From Cytophagales bacterium (GTDB lineage Bacteria; Bacteroidota; Bacteroidia; Cytophagales; MED-G16), in assembly GCA_029940715.1 (NCBI GenBank), contig JAPYTU010000063.1, positions 1 through 8,397 on the forward strand: 8,397 nt of DNA. The letters are read 5' to 3'. Positions 6,403 through 8,397 of the stretch are shown here, piece after piece. The notes beneath the pieces were generated by a model. The model did no database searches. It had not been told where the DNA came from and worked only from the letters and a program-made list of their open reading frames with translations. Both the position numbers and the translations under genes were made by a program. The stretch's first letter is position 1. The number at the start of each line of letters is the position of its first letter.

Positions 6403-7823
6403 TGAATTATAAAGGTATATTATTTTTTTTAGGAATTTATACGTTACTTGTTTCCTTTTTTTCCATCATAAATATTTTTTATTCAATTTATTTTGATTTT
6501 TTTATAGGCCTAAATTCATATTTGATAACTTTTTTAATCTCTTTAATTTTAGGGTGCCTATTCTATTTTGTGGGGCGTAATTATAGCAAAGATATTATTT
6601 TAACGGATCAAATTATCTTTATTTTATTAAGTTTTCTCTTAATACCTTTTTTAATTAGCATTCCTTATTTTTTAAGCATTTATGATATTGGTTTATTAAA
6701 TGCTTATTTTGAATCTGTATCTGGATTTACTACAACAGGTTTTTCTATTATCCAAAATATTAATAATATTGACGAACCCCTTATATTATGGAGATCAAGC
6801 TCTCAATGGATGGGTGGCTTGTTATTCTTAATGGCAACAATTGGTACAATTGGATCGAAGCAAATTAAGATAAAACCAGCTTATTTAATTTCTGGTGGAG
6901 CTTCAGGTAGAAATTTTTATAATAATTTTAATTATAATTTCATTAAAATTTTACTAATTTATTTTTCTTCAACTATTTTTGTTATATTTTTATATAGTTT
7001 AACAGATTTAAGGCTTCTTGATTCTGTCAACCTAGCTTTTACAAGCATATCCTCGGGCGGATTTATACCAGAAGGCAATTTATCAAATATTCTAATAAAT
7101 AATTTACAGATATTTGTTTTTTCAACTACTTTATTATTTCCAATATTAAATTTCTTTTTATTACACGATATCATTACGGGGAAATTTTTAATTAAAAACC
7201 ATCATGAAGATTTACATTTAAGTTTATTAATTATTTTACTAACTTTATTTTTTTATTTTTTTGTTATTCCGGAAGTAGGTTTTGTGACTGTATTTTTTGC
7301 AATCACTTCATCTATTTCCACATCAGGAGTTACAACCTATACTTCAAATTTAGACTTATCATTATTTTTTATATTATTAACTATTGTTGGGGGATCTTTA
7401 ATATCTACATCATCAGGTTTCAAGTATACGAGAATTTATATTCTTTTTAAAATTTCATATCAAGAAATTTATCATTTAGTTAAACCAATTAACATTATTG
7501 ACAAAAATTTATATAATTCTGAAGTTAAGATCGACGATCAAGATCTGAAAATAGCTTTCTTAGTTTTTCTTTCTTTCATAATTTCTATATTTATTTTATC
7601 GAGTATATTAACATTTGATTATTTAACTTTTGAAAATTCTTTTAAATTATCTATTCTGACACTTACTAATACGTTAAGTTCAGCCCTATACGGTATGGAT
7701 AATTTAAGTTTTGTAGATTTAAACAACTTCACAAAGATGTCATTAATTCTTTTTATGATATTGGGTAAAATTGAAATAATTACAGTGATATATTTAATTA
7801 AAAGGTTTATTTTTAGAGAATAA
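6402..7823 (+). CDS. trkH: TrkH-family potassium transporter, pore subunit
   Basis: A 473-residue polytopic inner-membrane protein, the ion-conducting partner of TrkA. It is hydrophobic throughout and shows the four-repeat membrane-pore-membrane plan of the TrkH/KtrB/HKT superfamily. Pore loop 1 is SVSGFTTTGFS (105-115, filter glycine G113), loop 2 SISSGGFIPEG (215-225) and loop 3 SSISTSGVTTY (303-313, G309). The conserved helix with GGSLISTSSGFKYTR (330-344) follows loop 3. Pore loop 4 reads TNTLSSALYG (422-431), where TrkH proteins usually have an N-x-G-P type sequence, so the fourth filter glycine appears to be serine. The LGKIE segment (454-458) after loop 4 matches the usual LGRLE and fixes the register. 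Length is normal and there is no break. The start overlaps the trkA stop by one base (TAATG), with no clear Shine-Dalgarno site, suggesting coupled translation. The family call is firm; potassium over sodium selectivity is inferred. Confidence 0.93.
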   Translation: MNYKGILFFLGIYTLLVSFFSIINIFYSIYFDFFIGLNSYLITFLISLILGCLFYFVGRNYSKDIILTDQIIFILLSFLLIPFLISIPYFLSIYDIGLLNAYFESVSGFTTTGFSIIQNINNIDEPLILWRSSSQWMGGLLFLMATIGTIGSKQIKIKPAYLISGGASGRNFYNNFNYNFIKILLIYFSSTIFVIFLYSLTDLRLLDSVNLAFTSISSGGFIPEGNLSNILINNLQIFVFSTTLLFPILNFFLLHDIITGKFLIKNHHEDLHLSLLIILLTLFFYFFVIPEVGFVTVFFAITSSISTSGVTTYTSNLDLSLFFILLTIVGGSLISTSSGFKYTRIYILFKISYQEIYHLVKPINIIDKNLYNSEVKIDDQDLKIAFLVFLSFIISIFILSSILTFDYLTFENSFKLSILTLTNTLSSALYGMDNLSFVDLNNFTKMSLILFMILGKIEIITVIYLIKRFIFRE

Positions 7824-7826
7824 TTT

Positions 7827-8397
7827 ATGGCAAATATTTTAATTCTAGGTTCAGGATCAATGGGAACAGCATTTTCTTTTCCTTGTTCGGACAACAAACA
7901 TTCAGTTTCTATTGTTGGAACACATTTAGAAAATGATTTTATTGATCAAATAAAATCTAGCAGAAAACATCCTGTCTTAAATTGTGCGGTTCCTGAATCT
8001 GTTAAATTTTCAAAATTTGAAAAATTAGGAGAAGAAATTAATAAAAAAGTTGATCTTGTAGTAGTGGCAGTAATATCAAAAGGAATTGAATGGGCCTCTA
8101 TAGAGTTAAGCAAAGTACTGAAAAATAAAGTTCCTATTTTAATACTTACTAAAGGTTTAGCTATTAATAATAATACTTATGAAGTTTTGGTCCATAAAAT
8201 GGAAAGATTGTTTAAAAAAAATGGAATTAAAGAAACAAATATTTCAGCAGCTGGAGGACCATGTTTAGCTAAGGGTTTAGCCAACAAAGTTCATACGTCT
8301 GTCGTGTTTGCCAATAGAGATATTAGCGCAGCAAAACAAATTTCCAAATTAGTATCAACTGATTACTATCATGTTTTTACCTCTGATGATGTTGTGG
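7827..8397 (+). CDS. gpsA: Glycerol-3-phosphate dehydrogenase (NAD(P)+)-like protein, partial
   Basis: The first 190 residues are present; the gene continues beyond the right edge. An N-terminal Rossmann fold starts ILGSGSMGTA (6-15) with a GxGxxG dinucleotide-binding loop. It is followed by RKHPVLN...VP (46-56), LVVVAVISKGI (78-88), TKGL (108-111) and GGPCLAKGLANK (143-154). This order matches GpsA, which reduces dihydroxyacetone phosphate to sn-glycerol 3-phosphate, the backbone of phospholipids. The GGPCLAKG block differs from the more usual SGPSFAxE, so a divergent GpsA or a related dehydrogenase with another substrate is possible. The catalytic lysine region (usually around residue 190 and onward) is outside the window. 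The gene starts three bases after the trkH stop, with AGAG eight bases upstream as a weak ribosome binding site, so it probably belongs to the ntrYX-trkAH transcript. Confidence 0.75.
   Translation, partial: MANILILGSGSMGTAFSFPCSDNKHSVSIVGTHLENDFIDQIKSSRKHPVLNCAVPESVKFSKFEKLGEEINKKVDLVVVAVISKGIEWASIELSKVLKNKVPILILTKGLAINNNTYEVLVHKMERLFKKNGIKETNISAAGGPCLAKGLANKVHTSVVFANRDISAAKQISKLVSTDYYHVFTSDDVV

Noticed and set aside
7619..7897. Minus-strand open frame of 92 codons across the trkH-gpsA junction
   Set aside because: It is antisense to two supported genes and has no recognisable motif.

Overview
This window looks like a piece of a streamlined, strongly AT-rich alphaproteobacterial chromosome, most likely a marine SAR11 (Pelagibacterales) type. 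The grounds are very high A+T by eye, Lys/Ile/Asn-rich proteins, genes that abut or overlap by a few bases, a fused ispDF gene (common in Alphaproteobacteria), and a single NtrY/NtrX two-component pair followed by trkA. The lineage is inferred from gene content and composition; no database was searched.

The window holds two divergent gene clusters that meet in a 52-base spacer (1831-1882). The left cluster is on the minus strand. It contains ispDF (694-1830, isoprenoid precursor synthesis), pgpA (210-701, phosphatidylglycerol synthesis), and the start of pncC/cinA-C (1-213, NMN amidohydrolase), which is cut by the window edge. These genes overlap by 8 and 4 bases, as expected for one translationally coupled operon.

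The right cluster is on the plus strand. It contains ntrY (1883-3664), ntrX (3661-5025), trkA (5026-6402), trkH (6402-7823) and a gpsA-like dehydrogenase (7827 to the window end, cut). Junctions are a 4-base overlap, direct abutment, a 1-base overlap and a 3-base gap, so one transcript is likely. NtrY is a membrane sensor kinase and NtrX its AAA+/Fis-type response regulator. TrkA and TrkH are the cytosolic gating subunit and the membrane pore of a potassium uptake system. The last gene resembles NAD(P)-dependent glycerol-3-phosphate dehydrogenase.

There are no RNA genes, mobile elements, CRISPR arrays or large repeats, and no gene-free stretch over 300 bases. The content is mostly ordinary core metabolism and regulation. 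The points most worth a second look are an NtrX without the sigma-54-contacting GAFTGA motif, a TrkH whose fourth pore loop appears to have lost its filter glycine, a NtrY with no room for a PAS domain, and the very compact divergent promoter region. I see no convincing evidence of an undescribed system.
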